A stretch of 64,000 bases of DNA from Sipunculus nudus (Eukaryota > Annelida > Sipuncula > Golfingiida > Sipunculidae). Position 1 is the first letter of the stretch; each line of letters starts with the position of its first letter. The stretch spans positions 19,567,079 through 19,631,078 of the forward strand of contig CM049307.1 in NCBI GenBank assembly GCA_026874595.1, given 5' to 3'. The notes under the pieces were generated by a model that did no database searches, had not been told where the DNA came from, and saw only the letters and a program-made list of their open reading frames with translations. The position numbers and the translations under genes were made by a program. Positions 1-11,006 of this stretch are shown here, in pieces.

Positions 1-71
1 TTTACAACTTTTTTTCTTGATTTTACCAAGTACATAATAGATCCACTGGCATAGCTTTATCTTTGTTACAG

Positions 72-2893
72 ATATCACATGGCTTACCTGACAGACGGTT
101 GCTGGAGCCCAATAAGACCTGCAGTATTCTTCACAACAAAGAAAGACGGTACACTTGATGTCTGGGACTTTGTATTCAAACAGAACGATCCTACCCTAAG
201 TTTACAGGTGACACTTACCATCCCACTTACTAAATAGGCCTAAGTTGGTTTTTTTTTTCAAAATCAAAGACATGGGAAAAACATTCATTTGTTTGCATTT
301 GCTCTTAATGTGATCTTGTATAATTATTGGAAAAATGTTTTGCATTCAGATCTTTCATATAAAAATTGCCCAGCAATATCTTTGCAATTTTCCAATGATT
401 CTAATCAATTTTCATTATACCTTGCAAGTAATTTTTTTTTTTGTGTACTGCAAGTAAGTGCTTGGGCTTCAACTTCTGTGCCACATTTTAACCAAATTTC
501 ATGGATGTGTATATTTGTGCTGCCCACATGTGATCCTGAACATTTATATTTGACATTAGTCCATATAGCTGGATTTGACAAGCTTGTTCCATTTGTTAGG
601 TATGTGATGAGCCTTTGTACAGTATTAGAGTACAGGACCATGGAAGGCTGATCGCTACAGGCTCAAATAGTGGCACAACAACACTGCTCGAACTGTCTGA
701 TGGTCTGTGTACACTCCAAAGGAATGAAAAAGCAATTGTTACTGCAGTAAGTTTGTTTTGTTTGTATCGTAAGTTGGCATGATGTAAAACTGGGTTTTGT
801 TTTAGCTCTTGTATCACTCTGCAAACAATTGTAGTGCCAAAAATTAATTAATTAAAAGCAGATGTTTTCACTGCAAAAAATAAAAATTTAAAGAAAACAT
901 TTACTGTTTCCAGTTCCTAATACTATGTTCAAATTTACTGCAAGGAATTGCATTATGGTTTTAACCTGATAAAGTGGAAGTAAATCAACAAATATACAAG
1001 CAATATATCTTGAAAAAAAGGTGTTCCACAATAACAAATATGTGTCCAAGTGCTGGCTGCTTCTTATAAAGAATTTCAACATTTTAAATATACTACTTAA
1101 AATGTTGAAACTGATCGTGATACTGATTTTATTTTTACCAAGCTTCAGATGAATTTGTACTCTAAAACATTCTGTCTTATTTTCTAGATGTTTGAGCGTG
1201 AAACCAGGAGAGAGAAAATCTTAGATGCCAGACACAGAGAAATGAAGTTAAAAGAAAGAACCAAGAGTTCAGCAGACAAGGTGTGTATTAGTACTTGGCT
1301 CATGATGGTATATTTACAGCATTGACCAAACGGTGGTTCTGTAGGCAGTGAGGAACCAACAGTGACCAGGAGTGCAAATAAGAAAAAAATCTGAAAATAC
1401 GGAAAAACTTGTAAAATGAGTTTCCCTTTTTATCCAGCCAGGGAAAATCTGTGAATTGGAAAAAATGTCTTAATTGGAAAAATATTGAGGAATTTTGTTT
1501 TTATGAAATGCTTGGAGCCATGACATGACAATCTGTTGCACATGCAGTCTCCTTATAATTCTAAATATTCCTGCTTTACTATTTAAACATCAGCAGTGGT
1601 GAGGGATTATTTAACACAGTTGTTATTACTTTATACTAGGAGTATAATTTGAAGGTCATTTTACTTGACCACACTGACTTCATACTGAGTTAATGCCTTG
1701 TTTATGATATTCAGGAGGAAGAGAAGGAACAGGAGGGAGAAGATTATGAAGAAGAGGATCTGATCGCTAAATCGGAGAAAGAATTCTTTGAGATAATTGA
1801 ACAAGAGCGCAAGAAACAAGAGAGGGAAGCAGCAAGAGATGAAGCACAGCAGGAGAAGGGTGATGAACAGAAGGTAGGTAGCCGTAGATGTTGTCATCTG
1901 AGAATCAGCTGTTTCTAATATCCAACATCAGGCAAGATTTATTATCTTTAATGGCTGTCAAGATCTACCATCTAGCAAATATTTTGTGAACTTAATGTTC
2001 ATTGAATGATCAGATTTATTAAATTTGTTGACCCAAGGTGTATTGAGAAAACTGGACCTTGACTGTTTGATGTTTTCACTCTGAAATTCCTGTGAAATCA
2101 AAGTGTTACTTCACATTAAATATTAAAACAGACATGTCTGGGACCAGTTAAACATTGTCCAGATCAGCCTGTGGTCTCATTATTTTTCATTATAATGTGT
2201 AATGTCTGTGTGTTATAGGTTTCTCCCATCGCTGAGGAGGATGAAGACGAGAAGACAGATGAACCCAACAGTCACAATGTAAGTAACAGTTATCCTGGCA
2301 GACTGACCATAAACACTGCAGTACAGGTAACCATATTTGGCTGTATACAATGACTTTCTCAGTAACAATATACTTGGTATACCAGCCAGCATAGTAATGT
2401 ATGTGTAATAGAGTACTAGAGTTGTAAACCCTATTTAAGTTTTCTGGTCATGTGTTTAACCCTTTACTTTTCAGATTCAATTTAGACAGGTTTTTTTGGG
2501 GCACACTTCTGTATACATTATCTTTTGTGCCTCACTTTGTTGTATTGTATCTTCACCAAATGTCAGCAGTCTAAGGGATTTCTTTGCACCTGGGGAATGG
2601 ATATCTGAAGAGCTAAAAATAAATATGCAGTATGTTTGACCTCAGAAAATCTGGCCAGCTGAACAAGTTCTGGGTAGTGGCAGTTTTAGCAGTATGAAAG
2701 TGTTAAGGACTTTACCACAGGGTCTTTTGCGCAGATGGTTTTGGCCGGGTACATCTAGCTAAACTGTTAAAAAGTCTCAAGTTGCTTACGGGATACATGA
2801 CAGTATTTCACTTGTTTGTTATACTGGAAGGATTTTTGCATATGTCTGTGCTAATTTCAGGAGAAAGCTGATGATGAAGCTACCAAAGAATAA
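72..2893 (+). CDS. DNAI2: DNAI2, axonemal dynein intermediate chain 2 (3' part, six exons)
   Basis: Encodes the C-terminal part (about 208 codons) of the outer-arm dynein intermediate chain, a WD-repeat protein that tethers dynein heavy chains to the ciliary doublet. Exons: 72-207, 600-746, 1188-1280, 1715-1873, 2219-2278 and 2861-2893. All have AG/GT borders and the frame stays open to TAA at 2891-2893. The first exon reads [20 protein letters not shown] and ends in a WD-type DGTLDVWDF segment. The second carries the last blade ([13 protein letters not shown]). The third reads [20 protein letters not shown], as in the conserved family tail. Exons 4-6 form the usual acidic, Glu/Lys-rich tail. 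The 5' part lies before the window. The match is from recognition of the family; the WD blades upstream are not visible. Sure of the family and nearly sure of the orthologue. Confidence 0.93.
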
Positions 2894-3424
2894 AGATTTG
2901 TATCATCGTAATACCAAGAAAGCTGGGCAGCATGACCATGACTGCCATATATCCATCTGTGACAGACCACCACTAGGCTGGAAATCAGTTGATGAAGGAA
3001 AGCAATGACATAAAGGGACGCAACATGTATAATGTGACTTTAGACAGCCAGGATAAAGGGGTTGGCTTTGCAATGACCTGGGATTCAATGCCGTGCCTAC
3101 ACCTGGCAGGAATTATTTATTTGTACTATTCCTGTCTGATGCCCTCCTCCCCCACACCCCTCCACTTTTATACAAAGATAAACCCACAGGCAGCTGTTAA
3201 TTTAAATACCTCACTGTGTGGTGCCGATTCTGGAGAAGCTGTTCAGGGATGGGTGGAATCATAATTGCACAGTAACCTCTTCCATACAAAACATGCATCA
3301 AACATGTAGTCCTAAAGATGCAATTCAATAGCTGCTTGCTGTACTGGAGATATTTATTTGGAATGTGGAATGGGTGAATTACATTTCCTTAAATTAAAAT
3401 GAGTAATTATTGTGCAGCAGACAG

Positions 3425-3430
3425 AATAAA
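3425..3430 (+). terminator. Polyadenylation signal of the DNAI2 gene
   Basis: AATAAA lies about 530 bases after the DNAI2 stop codon, at the end of an AT-rich untranslated stretch with no supported coding frame. It is the first canonical hexamer after the stop that I saw. Confidence 0.55.
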
Positions 3431-3639
3431 AGTGACCTGTTTTGACTGTAGTCTCTAAAACGATGTTTAAAAGTACATGAAGATGAAACCAGTTTGCTGT
3501 ATATTGTTGCAAGTTTGTTGGACAGTCTAGAAGTTCATCTGCGCTTACTGTACATAACGTAAATCATCATTACTGACTACTGTATTTTGTTATTTTGTGT
3601 ATTCATCTTTACACAAATATTGAAGTAAAACGTGCCAAC

Positions 3640-4485
3640 TCGGTCTGTAGTTACCTTTACTTAGTTAGGTATGGTCTGTGTGCTTGCCTCTGTGTTATTA
3701 CTGGTGTGTATGGTGTGTGTGCTTGCTGCATCAAATCTTAACTACTTTTTAATATGGCCAAGTACCAAAAACTGAGAAAAACAGTTTATTTTATTTTCTT
3801 ACCTTCTGTCTCAAAGGATATCCTCTCTGTTACTCCACTGGACAAGTTTATCGCAGGCAATAACCTTAAAGAAAATTTGATTTATCCAAATTAAAATGGT
3901 TAAATTACTGATAGGCCATTCTTACAGTCACACAGTTTCAGAGGAATGGCATCTCTGCACTGTGATATGTTGTAAGCTGTTGTGTAACTTGACAGGCCAA
4001 AAGTAACTGTCCCATTACTATATGACTTGACTGGCTGGCCGTCATCATTCACTCTGAGCCCCAGCAGGAAGCCCATAGATATGTTGATTTGCTAGTCATA
4101 AGCAGTCATGCACGTCATCTGTGGTCTCACAGGCTGTGAAATGTCATCACTCGCTTGCCCTCTCTGGGTCTATATCAGGAGTACAAAATGTCAATATCTA
4201 TATGTTCTATCAGTTTTTCCAAAGATTTAATTTTCCAAATAAAATATTAGAAAATTCTTTTTATGTCCCCAAGTATTTATGAGCAGTCAATGAACACCTC
4301 CCTTCTTGCTCTGACACAGTGTTATTTTTCTCACAATTAAGTGACAAATGCTCCCAGAATCTAGAGAACTGGTAATAAAATCAATGGTTATTCACAAGAA
4401 CTTAATTAACTAAGAGAAAATTTAAATAATTTAGCTATGTATTGCCTTCTTTAGAAATAGTATATAGTGAAGTATTATAAATGTC
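3640..4485. other. AT-rich spacer between DNAI2 and the viral element
   Basis: I see no gene, RNA or clear repeat here. The left boundary of the virus-derived element should lie in this stretch or just after it, but I could not find a terminal inverted repeat matching anything near 34-35 kb. Confidence 0.5.
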
Positions 4486-5250
4486 TCCCTTTGTTAGGGT
4501 GATTTATAGAAAATGCCCCTCATTTGTGAATTATGAAAATTTTGGGTTGGACATCTATGAACGACAACCGGATATAACTATAAATTGGACATATAGTATG
4601 TCAAATGGTGATACAATATTGGATAAAAAAAAAGAAAAAACAGCGCAAGAATAGAAGATGAATATTACACATGCAATTGAGTTGGTTCCTATGTGATGTT
4701 TTAAGATCATGATGTTTTGGAAGCAAAAACCTTGTTTGAATCTTTAGAGTTGGTGTTAAACCGTGGAGATATCCGTAAAGAGATATACGAATGGTCAGGG
4801 GTATGTTTGGATAAAGTGAGTCAGTATTACCTGAAACGGTATGAGCGTTGTAGAGAGAAATGCGCTAAGGTTGAGATGAAAAATGTTCAGTCGGGAAATA
4901 CTGAGGGAAGTCCGTCATAAGTTGTTTGAACTATCTAAAATTTAGGTAATTTTGTGATAGATTAGAAGTTGCAAGGTAATAAATTAGTGTGAAGGTCGTG
5001 AGCCGTATCATTCTGTCGTGTTCATCCGTACAAGAAGGAAGCGATTGTTACTAGGGAAGCTGCGATGATAAAGAACGATTTGCGTACTATAAAAGAGGGG
5101 ATTTTGTACGCGGAATCTGTGTGGGACAAGTATTGTAAATATGAACTCCCTCAAGCACAAAGACACCCAATGCAAACTGCCATTGATCACATGTGTGGAT
5201 ATGACTTGCGTTCCACAGGGTTGTGTGAAGGGAGTTGCTTCGTATGTTAG
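4486..5250 (+). pseudogene. Decayed viral frames at the left end, function unknown
   Basis: Three short open stretches in different frames follow one another. About 4493-4654 includes CPSFVNYENFGLDIYERQPD. The frame 4717-4917 has no ATG and is rich in Lys, Glu and Cys. The frame 5065-5247 has an ATG and ends GLCEGSCFVC. None resembles a family I know. The composition and the repeated switching of frame suggest one or two older genes broken by indels. No Walker, polymerase or integrase motif was seen. Confidence 0.35.
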
Positions 5251-5439
5251 GTAGGGTTTACTACTTACACAATCGATTTGAGAAATGTAGGACCAGTTTC
5301 AATTCGCGAATTGGCAACCTTTCAATGCGGATGCAACATCGTTGTACGTGAGTAATAGATTGGAAGAGCTGTGTGAGGTTTTGAATGAACTTATTGATTA
5401 AGAAACAGTTTATAAATGAACAGCAAGATTTAGATCCTC

Positions 5440-5990
5440 CAGACTGTATAACCTACCCTAAACCCGCTACAACCTGTGTGAAAAATAAAAACAATGGAAC
5501 CTGTGGTTAATATAATGATGAGTATGGAGAAGATGCTGAGGATGAAGTGGCAGGAGCCTCTACTCCTCCTTTGGGTTTAGTTCCACCTTTTTTTGCTACT
5601 TTTGAGGGTTTCAAGAGGTGTGTAAAGTATGGTTTAAAAGGGTCATTTCATTTGAAGTTGGGGGATTATTTTATAAATGAGAAAGGTAAGCAACTGGTGC
5701 AGGAAGGGTTAGAGTGGTTGGCAAGTGGTTATATCCGGTAGGACGAAGAAGGTATTGTGTGGGAGAAGATAAAAGCTCTGGACCATAAATTAAAAAGCTT
5801 TCTATACATTTTGTGACATTCAGAAAGATAAAATGGAAGTCTACGGAGTTCCAGAATTGTATGGGAGAGAGTTTGAAGAGTGGAAAACTGTAGAAAAAAT
5901 GGCCCATACAATTCCGGAAGAATATTTTGATATATTGCGCGCTTATATGGCCCAGGAAGATTTACCAGGTTACAACAAAACAGACGTTTA
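5440..5990 (+). pseudogene. Decayed viral gene, unknown product
   Basis: The frame 5547-5738 contains FKRCVKYGLKGSFHLKLGDY. It runs through a stop at 5739 and stays readable for about 25 more codons. The neighbouring frame then carries 5831-5990, starting MEVYGVPELYGREFEEWK and ending in a stop. Continuity of charged, coding-like sequence across one stop and one frameshift suggests a single former gene of about 170 codons. No domain recognised. Confidence 0.35.
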
Positions 5991-6630
5991 AAATAAAGGA
6001 GACTGTAAGCATTGACCTGTTGATGTGTAAGAAACTGTTGAGCATGGATCTAGCCACAGATATGAATGTGTTACCTCGTTCGAATGAGGTGTTGGTAACC
6101 TACATAATAAAACACATGTACCGAGGGTACCAGTATTTCGTTTTCGCGGGTGTAACGAGTGTTGATATGTCTTGTGATTGATAAACTGGATAAATCTGTG
6201 CAAAAGTTGAAGCGTACCAAAAGAGCTTAGAAATTGCTGGAAGACGTGCTGGAAGAAATCGATGGTGATGATGAAGGAGGGATATAGAAGTGGACAAACA
6301 ATGACTTACACTGCTGACGATGAAGGTGGGGTGGATGAAGTGTGCATAAACAATGAGTAAAATGAAATATTAAATTTCCCTGAGTGATGAAAATGTGGTT
6401 AAATTTTTTTACGTTTGTTAATTGTAGTACTGCCCTGCTTGGTAGAGACAATAACATTAGGTCCAGTTAGAATAAGAGTGTGCAGAACGGGAGCTGTAGA
6501 CATAAATCGCTTGAGACAGAAGCTGACATGGGGAAAAGAAAACGTAGCCGTCGTCAAGGGTGGATATCGTGAAACGTATAACGCCTGAAGCAGGTCTGTG
6601 TTTGCGTCCATTTGCAAACATGGAGAGTTA
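5991..6630 (+). pseudogene. Short broken viral frames
   Basis: Open pieces at 5927-6178 (KETVSIDLLMCKKLLSMDLA) and about 6420-6580 (GPVRIRVCRTGAVDINRLRQ) are separated by stops. I cannot assign a product. The region is less well preserved than its neighbours and may hold more than one gene. Confidence 0.25.
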
Positions 6631-6646
6631 AAATAACGAATCGACT

Positions 6647-7171
6647 GTGGCGAGTTTGGAACTGTTAGGATTAGAACACGACAGGTTTTGCGGTTGTTGT
6701 AGGGGGTTGAAATGCAATTTAGTTCACACTCGTGTTGAAAGGCGTAGTACTTTCAATATCGAAATGTGCCGTCGCGTACTTGATGTTACGTGTTCGGCCG
6801 CTTGCCGTGGTACAAAAATGTTTATGGTAAAGTTGGTGTTAAAAGGCTTACCGGCAGGAATAAATGATCGCTGAACAGGGTGAGTGTATGTGGTGGACAA
6901 GTTGTTTGAGCAAGGTGAAAGTCACTTCTTGCCTCTACATACCGTGGACTTGACCCCGACACGCCGTTATCGTTACCAGGAATGTATGCGAGCGGATCAT
7001 TCCTTGCCTCCAGCGTACGAGATGGAATGCAAAATGTTAGCAGGTATGAGCGAGGTGTACAATACCAAGGGCGGGATCCTAGGTTTCCTCGCAAAGGCAC
7101 ACGTAGCCGTTGATCTTATGAAGTTCGTAAGTCAGGTGAAACAAATGGTGAACGCAGAATTGTTAGAGTAG
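6647..7171 (+). pseudogene. Cys-rich viral frame, broken, unknown product
   Basis: The open stretch 6647-6871 has paired cysteines (FCGCCRGLKC, then CRRVLDVTCSAAC). After a frameshift or stops near 6870-6885 a second open stretch, 6884-7168, begins VVDKLFEQGESHFLPLHTVD and ends at a stop. Further reading continues in the same frame past that stop to about 7460. The cysteine pattern could bind zinc, but I recognise no family. Confidence 0.35.
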
Positions 7172-7331
7172 CTAGGAGACAGATTTAGAAGCGAGGTTAT
7201 TCCCCCCTGTTACGGTGTTCACGTTCCTGCCTGTATAGACCTCGTTGACGTGACCGGTTACAGATACCGAGAAGGTTCCAGGCTTTGTGAGAAATTTGTG
7301 TGTATGTACATAAAGGTCAGCCCTCATAAAC

Positions 7332-7841
7332 ATGGTGGAAACCCTTTCATCACACATGAGGGGGAACTCTCACCCGTACCAAAATTTGACGTTTGCGGGG
7401 GATTCGGAAGTACAATGCCTGAAAGGGAAATGGACTCGCAGCACGAAACAGGGTGTGCAGAATAAACTAGTTGCCGTTATTCGAGAGTTCCTTATGAACT
7501 CTTATTTTTATAATGATGAAGGTACAGTCCACGTTGTGCCCAGTTTACAACGTGTGCAGGTGGACACGGTGAAACGCCACTTGCACGGGTTAAACCGCTT
7601 AAGAGATCCTGTGAAAAAAAGAAAAGAAACGTTCCGGATCAAGATGTTGAGAGAAACCAATTGTTGTGCCTTTTGTGTGAAAACTGCTAGTTTAATGTTT
7701 TATCCCTGTTGTCATGTAGGTATACGGTTGACGTGGGCTGACATGCGAAGTCGCCGTGAAGGAAATTTGTGTTGTGCTATGTGTGGTAGTATATGTGAAG
7801 CTTATGTTGACCTGACAGAAAGGTTAAGCTGTAAATTCTGA
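7332..7841 (+). CDS. Viral protein with C-terminal IAP-type RING finger (degenerate)
   Basis: A 169-codon open frame from an ATG. Residues about 112-152 look like the C3HC4 RING of inhibitor-of-apoptosis and related viral E3 ligases: CAFC, a short spacer with SLMFYPCCHVGI, then LCCAMCGSICEAYVDL. Such RINGs recruit E2 enzymes and act on apoptosis or immune signalling proteins. The cysteine pair expected between the PCCH and CAMC elements is missing, replaced by a Trp/Arg-rich loop, so zinc site geometry is probably broken. No BIR domain is visible upstream. The N-terminal 60 residues overlap another open frame (7250-7462), so the true start is uncertain. RING identity is from motif recognition only; function is inferred. 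Confidence 0.5.
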   Translation: MVETLSSHMRGNSHPYQNLTFAGDSEVQCLKGKWTRSTKQGVQNKLVAVIREFLMNSYFYNDEGTVHVVPSLQRVQVDTVKRHLHGLNRLRDPVKKRKETFRIKMLRETNCCAFCVKTASLMFYPCCHVGIRLTWADMRSRREGNLCCAMCGSICEAYVDLTERLSCKF

Positions 7842-8539
7842 CAAGAGTTATTAAATGTCATTTAGTACGACATTTAGCACTTGGAATTGACAACGTGTGT
7901 TCGCTGTGCGCTTGTCTAATGTACATGGACTGTTATTATTTTTATGTGAAAGAAAGAGGGCTGGGAGATTTAGTGGAGGAAGGTTTGGCTCCAGAAATAA
8001 GTGAAAATGAGGGGTTATGATTTCTGTTATCAGTATATCCCCGTGGGGCAAGGAGAGCACTGTTGTACTTGCGCTAAATCATTTGAAGTGACAGGCCACG
8101 GTGAGGAGCTGTTATGTAAAGTGAAAGGGATGTTCCGTGATATGTGTATATACTTTCATAACAATCGTTAATCTTGGTTGAAAATTAAAACCAAACAGAC
8201 AACAACCAGTGAGAGGTTCAAAGATTTTTTAAGTGGCTGTGTGAAGATTTCTCTGCGAGATTGGGGTACGTGGAAATAGTGGTGCAACGGGTACGACCGG
8301 AAATTTTGGGGAAGTTAAGAGGGAACCACAGGCAGGTGATTGAAAGCGTCTGAAAGGACTGGGACACAGCCGCTTATCTATAAAAGAGAGGCTCTTAAAG
8401 GTGAAGAGTTCAGTTTGTAAATGTTTCTGCACGTGTGCGAGTCCTTGCGGTGCTAAAACGCAGTTTAATTTGGAAACACCTTTACCTGAAATCTTGGGAG
8501 CAGATGTACCTACGGCTTTGACTGTATTATAAATCAAGA
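7842..8539 (+). pseudogene. Decayed viral sequence, no intact frame
   Basis: Short coding-like stretches occur on the + strand (for example around 8010-8170, with CCTCAKSFEVTG, and around 8380-8530, with a Cys-rich piece CKCFCTCASPCG), but stops interrupt every frame. These may be another zinc-binding early protein. I cannot assign a function. Confidence 0.25.
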
Positions 8540-8878
8540 ATGGCGTACTTAGGTGTGTCCCTGGCTGAAAGGTGGAAGAAACATTTGGCCAGCAGAGCGG
8601 TTTCTGCTGAGAGAGAATGGCGGTTCATGCGTGAAACATACGGAAAGTTTGATATGAATTTGAAAAATAGTCAAACTGTTTCGATGAAAGAAGGTATCTT
8701 TGTGGACCGAGATACAGCCAGCGCAGTGTTTTGGTTGGACGGTATGTGGTACAAAGGTGTAGAACCGCGTATGAAAATGTTTGAAAAGAATGAGAATGAG
8801 GACAACCCAGATCTGTCGCTTTCCAGCACGTTTTGGAACAGTTCGCCCTCAGCTTCAGAGCCAGTTTGTTCACCGTGA
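8540..8878 (+). CDS. Hypothetical viral protein, 112 residues
   Basis: Open from ATG 8540 to TGA 8876-8878. Begins MAYLGVSLAERWKKHLASRA, is mixed charged, contains a Trp-rich middle (FWLDGMWYKGVEP) and a Ser/Pro-rich end. No signal peptide, membrane segment or known motif. A TATAAA-like run sits only about 10 bases before the ATG, too close to be its own TATA box. It may be part of a longer broken gene, because coding-like sequence continues after the stop in another frame. Confidence 0.35.
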   Translation: MAYLGVSLAERWKKHLASRAVSAEREWRFMRETYGKFDMNLKNSQTVSMKEGIFVDRDTASAVFWLDGMWYKGVEPRMKMFEKNENEDNPDLSLSSTFWNSSPSASEPVCSP

Positions 8879-8929
8879 AATACAACCAGAAACCTCCCAC
8901 TCAGAAGATTGTTTTGATGTAAATCCTCT

Positions 8930-9295
8930 TACATGAAGTGAAAGGGCGAGCATTTTGGTCCGTGCTGCATTGAAATGTTTGTGTTTCACCGTGTAGAACA
9001 GCAGTTGTGCTATTCGCAAATGGAATGTACATATATCCCCGAAGACCGGGATGTACTGCTGAGGTGTTTGATCCGCTATTTGTGTGACCTGGTTTGTCAA
9101 GTGTTGTACATGGCGGAAACTGAATCTCGCAATACAGCCGTGTGCTGTATCTGATTTCATTGGTGCCTTTCCTGCACGTGCACGTTCTCAACCTGTTTAA
9201 CGTACACGGCTTTCACACAGAAGGGTGTTCATTTGCTGAAAGCCCGTCTCTTTCACAGCACACGCTTCGCTTTTTGTACAGTTTTACATTAAACA
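8930..9295 (+). pseudogene. Broken viral frame with Cys-rich segment
   Basis: About 8970-9150 reads open in one frame (MKCFVFHRVEQQLCYSQMEC, then PEDRDVLLRCLIRYLCDL) and ends at a stop near 9151. A second frame is open at 9142-9351 and looks antisense-like or random. I see no recognisable domain. Confidence 0.3.
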
Positions 9296-9299
9296 TTTC

Positions 9300-9575
9300 A
9301 TGTACCGTTATAGTCGTGAGGTTGAAAGAATGGCGGTCGATAGGTACAATTTAGATGAGAGATGCTTCCAGGCGGACACGGTTAGGATAATGTTTGGTGA
9401 ATGTGAAGAATATGTTAAGGATCAGCCGAGCATCCCGCATGAGCAGAAACAGAAACTGACCAACCGTATCCAAAATATGAAGGCTGTTTCGAGCCCCGAG
9501 ATAATTGGGGTGTTGGGTGAAAATGAACGTCATATGCTGATGGGGACGCCAATTATAAAACTGTGGGGTAGATGA
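9300..9575 (+). CDS. Hypothetical viral protein, 91 residues
   Basis: Complete frame from ATG 9300. It is hydrophilic and probably helical (AVDRYNLDERCFQADTVRIM, later EQKQKLTNRIQNMKAVSSPE) and has no Cys pairs or membrane segment. It is the last + strand frame of the left block and is followed by AT-rich spacer with an AATTAAA at about 9655. No family recognised. It is one of the few frames in this block with neither stop nor frameshift. Confidence 0.4.
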   Translation: MYRYSREVERMAVDRYNLDERCFQADTVRIMFGECEEYVKDQPSIPHEQKQKLTNRIQNMKAVSSPEIIGVLGENERHMLMGTPIIKLWGR

Positions 9576-10069
9576 TGTTTAATGCAATGTATGATGACAT
9601 GTAATCAGAAATGTAGTATGCATCGATATGTAAAACATATAGCTTGTATTAGAGAATTAAAAGTTTATTGAACATAGAATATACAGTTGTTGTTAGTCTC
9701 TTCAACATGTCATAGAGATAGGAGGGTATGTCATTAAAATGAAATTGAGAATGTCTGTAAATATTTGGAGTGTGAGAGTGACAGTATACTCCCAACCAAA
9801 CACTTCCCTCACGTTGCCCGAACCCAGCACCTGTGAGAATGCCAATTTGGTTTTGTTGGTGTGTTTCTCTGTTCTTATTTGTAACGCCACTGTAGGTGTC
9901 CCTATGCAGTGAATGTTCAGTAAACCGTCATGTGTAATTTGGGTCCAAATAAAGTAGGCACATCTGCAAAATTACTCGTCCCCTATAAACGTGCGTCTAT
10001 GTTCAACCAGCATCCCGTTCTTCTGTCTTCCAGCAGACTGTTTACTCTTCTTCAGTCCATGTTAAGCCC
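9576..10069. other. Spacer between convergent viral genes
   Basis: AT-rich stretch after the left + strand block and before the minus-strand zinc-ribbon gene. I see no coding frame that I would support. It probably holds the 3' ends of both. Confidence 0.4.
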
Positions 10070-10333
10070 TCACCTTGTTCTCCATATTCTTAGTCCACAC
10101 CCAAACAAGCTTTGAAGGTTCTTCTTCGCTTCCATTTCTTCAAAGTTACAAATTTCACACATATGGATATAAGCCATAAAACCCATACAACTGGCTGAAT
10201 TTCCTTTTTCGTCCAGGTAAGCCGACCTTGAATCGTCACACTTGGGACAACCGCGTGTTAAGAACCATCTTTCTCTGTCAAAGTTTCTATCTATTTGGTA
10301 TACCTTCCGCACTTTATCCTGTGCATTGTCCAT
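10070..10333 (-). CDS. Small zinc-ribbon-like viral protein (87 residues)
   Basis: Minus-strand frame with two CxxC pairs: CPKC near residue 29 and CEIC near residue 58, joined by an acidic and polar loop. This is the layout of a TFIIS/RPB9-type zinc ribbon, as found in transcription or nucleic-acid binding factors. I chose the ATG at 10333 (MDNAQDKVRKVYQIDRNFDR) rather than the in-frame ATG at 10378, because a TATA-like run at 10387-10394 puts the expected transcript start between the two. It lies alone on the minus strand between + strand genes. The function is inferred from spacing only; a structural zinc site in some other protein is possible. Confidence 0.5.
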   Translation of the reverse strand: MDNAQDKVRKVYQIDRNFDRERWFLTRGCPKCDDSRSAYLDEKGNSASCMGFMAYIHMCEICNFEEMEAKKNLQSLFGCGLRIWRTR

Positions 10334-10386
10334 TTTGTGCGGTTGTCGCCTCTGGAAAGATGATGTGTGTTCACTCATAAGCACAT

Positions 10387-10394
10387 TTATAAAC
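10387..10394 (-). promoter_or_regulatory. TATA-like element before the zinc-ribbon gene
   Basis: On the minus strand the sequence reads TTTATAAA about 55-60 bases before the ATG at 10333. That is the right distance for a TATA box plus a short leader, and it supports the shorter protein start. Confidence 0.4.
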
Positions 10395-10409
10395 CGTCCA
10401 GGGTGAGCT

Positions 10410-10781
10410 TTAACCTGTGTCGGCCTTTTTTACATACACCTTTCCTGAATGTTGTTTTACGAACTGTTCAAACTCTTGACCGCGTCGGGCTTTATTTGTT
10501 TGTAGGAGCGCCCCTATATTTTGTGAGGTTTGGGTGTGAGGATGGGGTGTGAGATGCCACAGGGGAGGTGTGGCCTTACATCTGAGCGGGTAGAGGTGCT
10601 GCTGGCACAGAGAGAATTTGACATGAGAGGATGGCCGGAGGGACACAGGGTGGCTTGTTGCATGTATAAAACGTGCGTTTGTTTCTATTCTTTCTACGTG
10701 TCGTTTTTCATCCTTTTTTTGTGCCCCGAGACCTGAGCGCATGGGTTTCCTTTCGTGGGTAACATAAGATAACCCTTCCAC
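10410..10781 (-). other. Minus-strand open stretch upstream of the zinc-ribbon gene
   Basis: Open for 123 codons, but the first codon is GTG and composition is His/Thr/Pro-rich in the middle, as in chance frames. The last 25 codons (GQEFEQFVKQHSGKVYVKKA) look more like real protein. It could be the C-terminal end of a decayed gene. No family recognised. Confidence 0.2.
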
Positions 10782-10961
10782 GAGGTACAGGTTGCTTGCT
10801 ACTGGTCTAGGGGGAACGTAACCGGAGGGGCTTCCCTCATTATTTGGCGGTCACGCATGGTGGCGGCCTTGTACAAGCGAGAAGGTACGGATACAGGGGC
10901 TGCCATTTGCAGGTCCTGACCTCATAAGAAAGCGATTTGAGCCATCTTTTCTTTTGGTGGG

Positions 10962-10968
10962 TATATAA
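10962..10968 (+). promoter_or_regulatory. TATA box of the 11.0-kb viral gene
   Basis: TATATAA stands 39 bases before the ATG at 11007. Transcription would begin near 10990-10995, leaving a short leader. This fits a viral promoter and supports 11007 as the start of the next gene. Confidence 0.5.
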
Positions 10969-11006
10969 ACCGTTGTCAAGGTGTTGGGTGTCATTTTCAA
11001 CTGAAA

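Noticed and set aside
405-641. Minus-strand open frames opposite the DNAI2 exons
   Set aside because: They lie antisense to well-supported exons and introns and have no protein resemblance.
2989-3264. 91-codon + strand frame after DNAI2
   Set aside because: It is in the DNAI2 3' untranslated region, has chance-like composition and no supporting motif.
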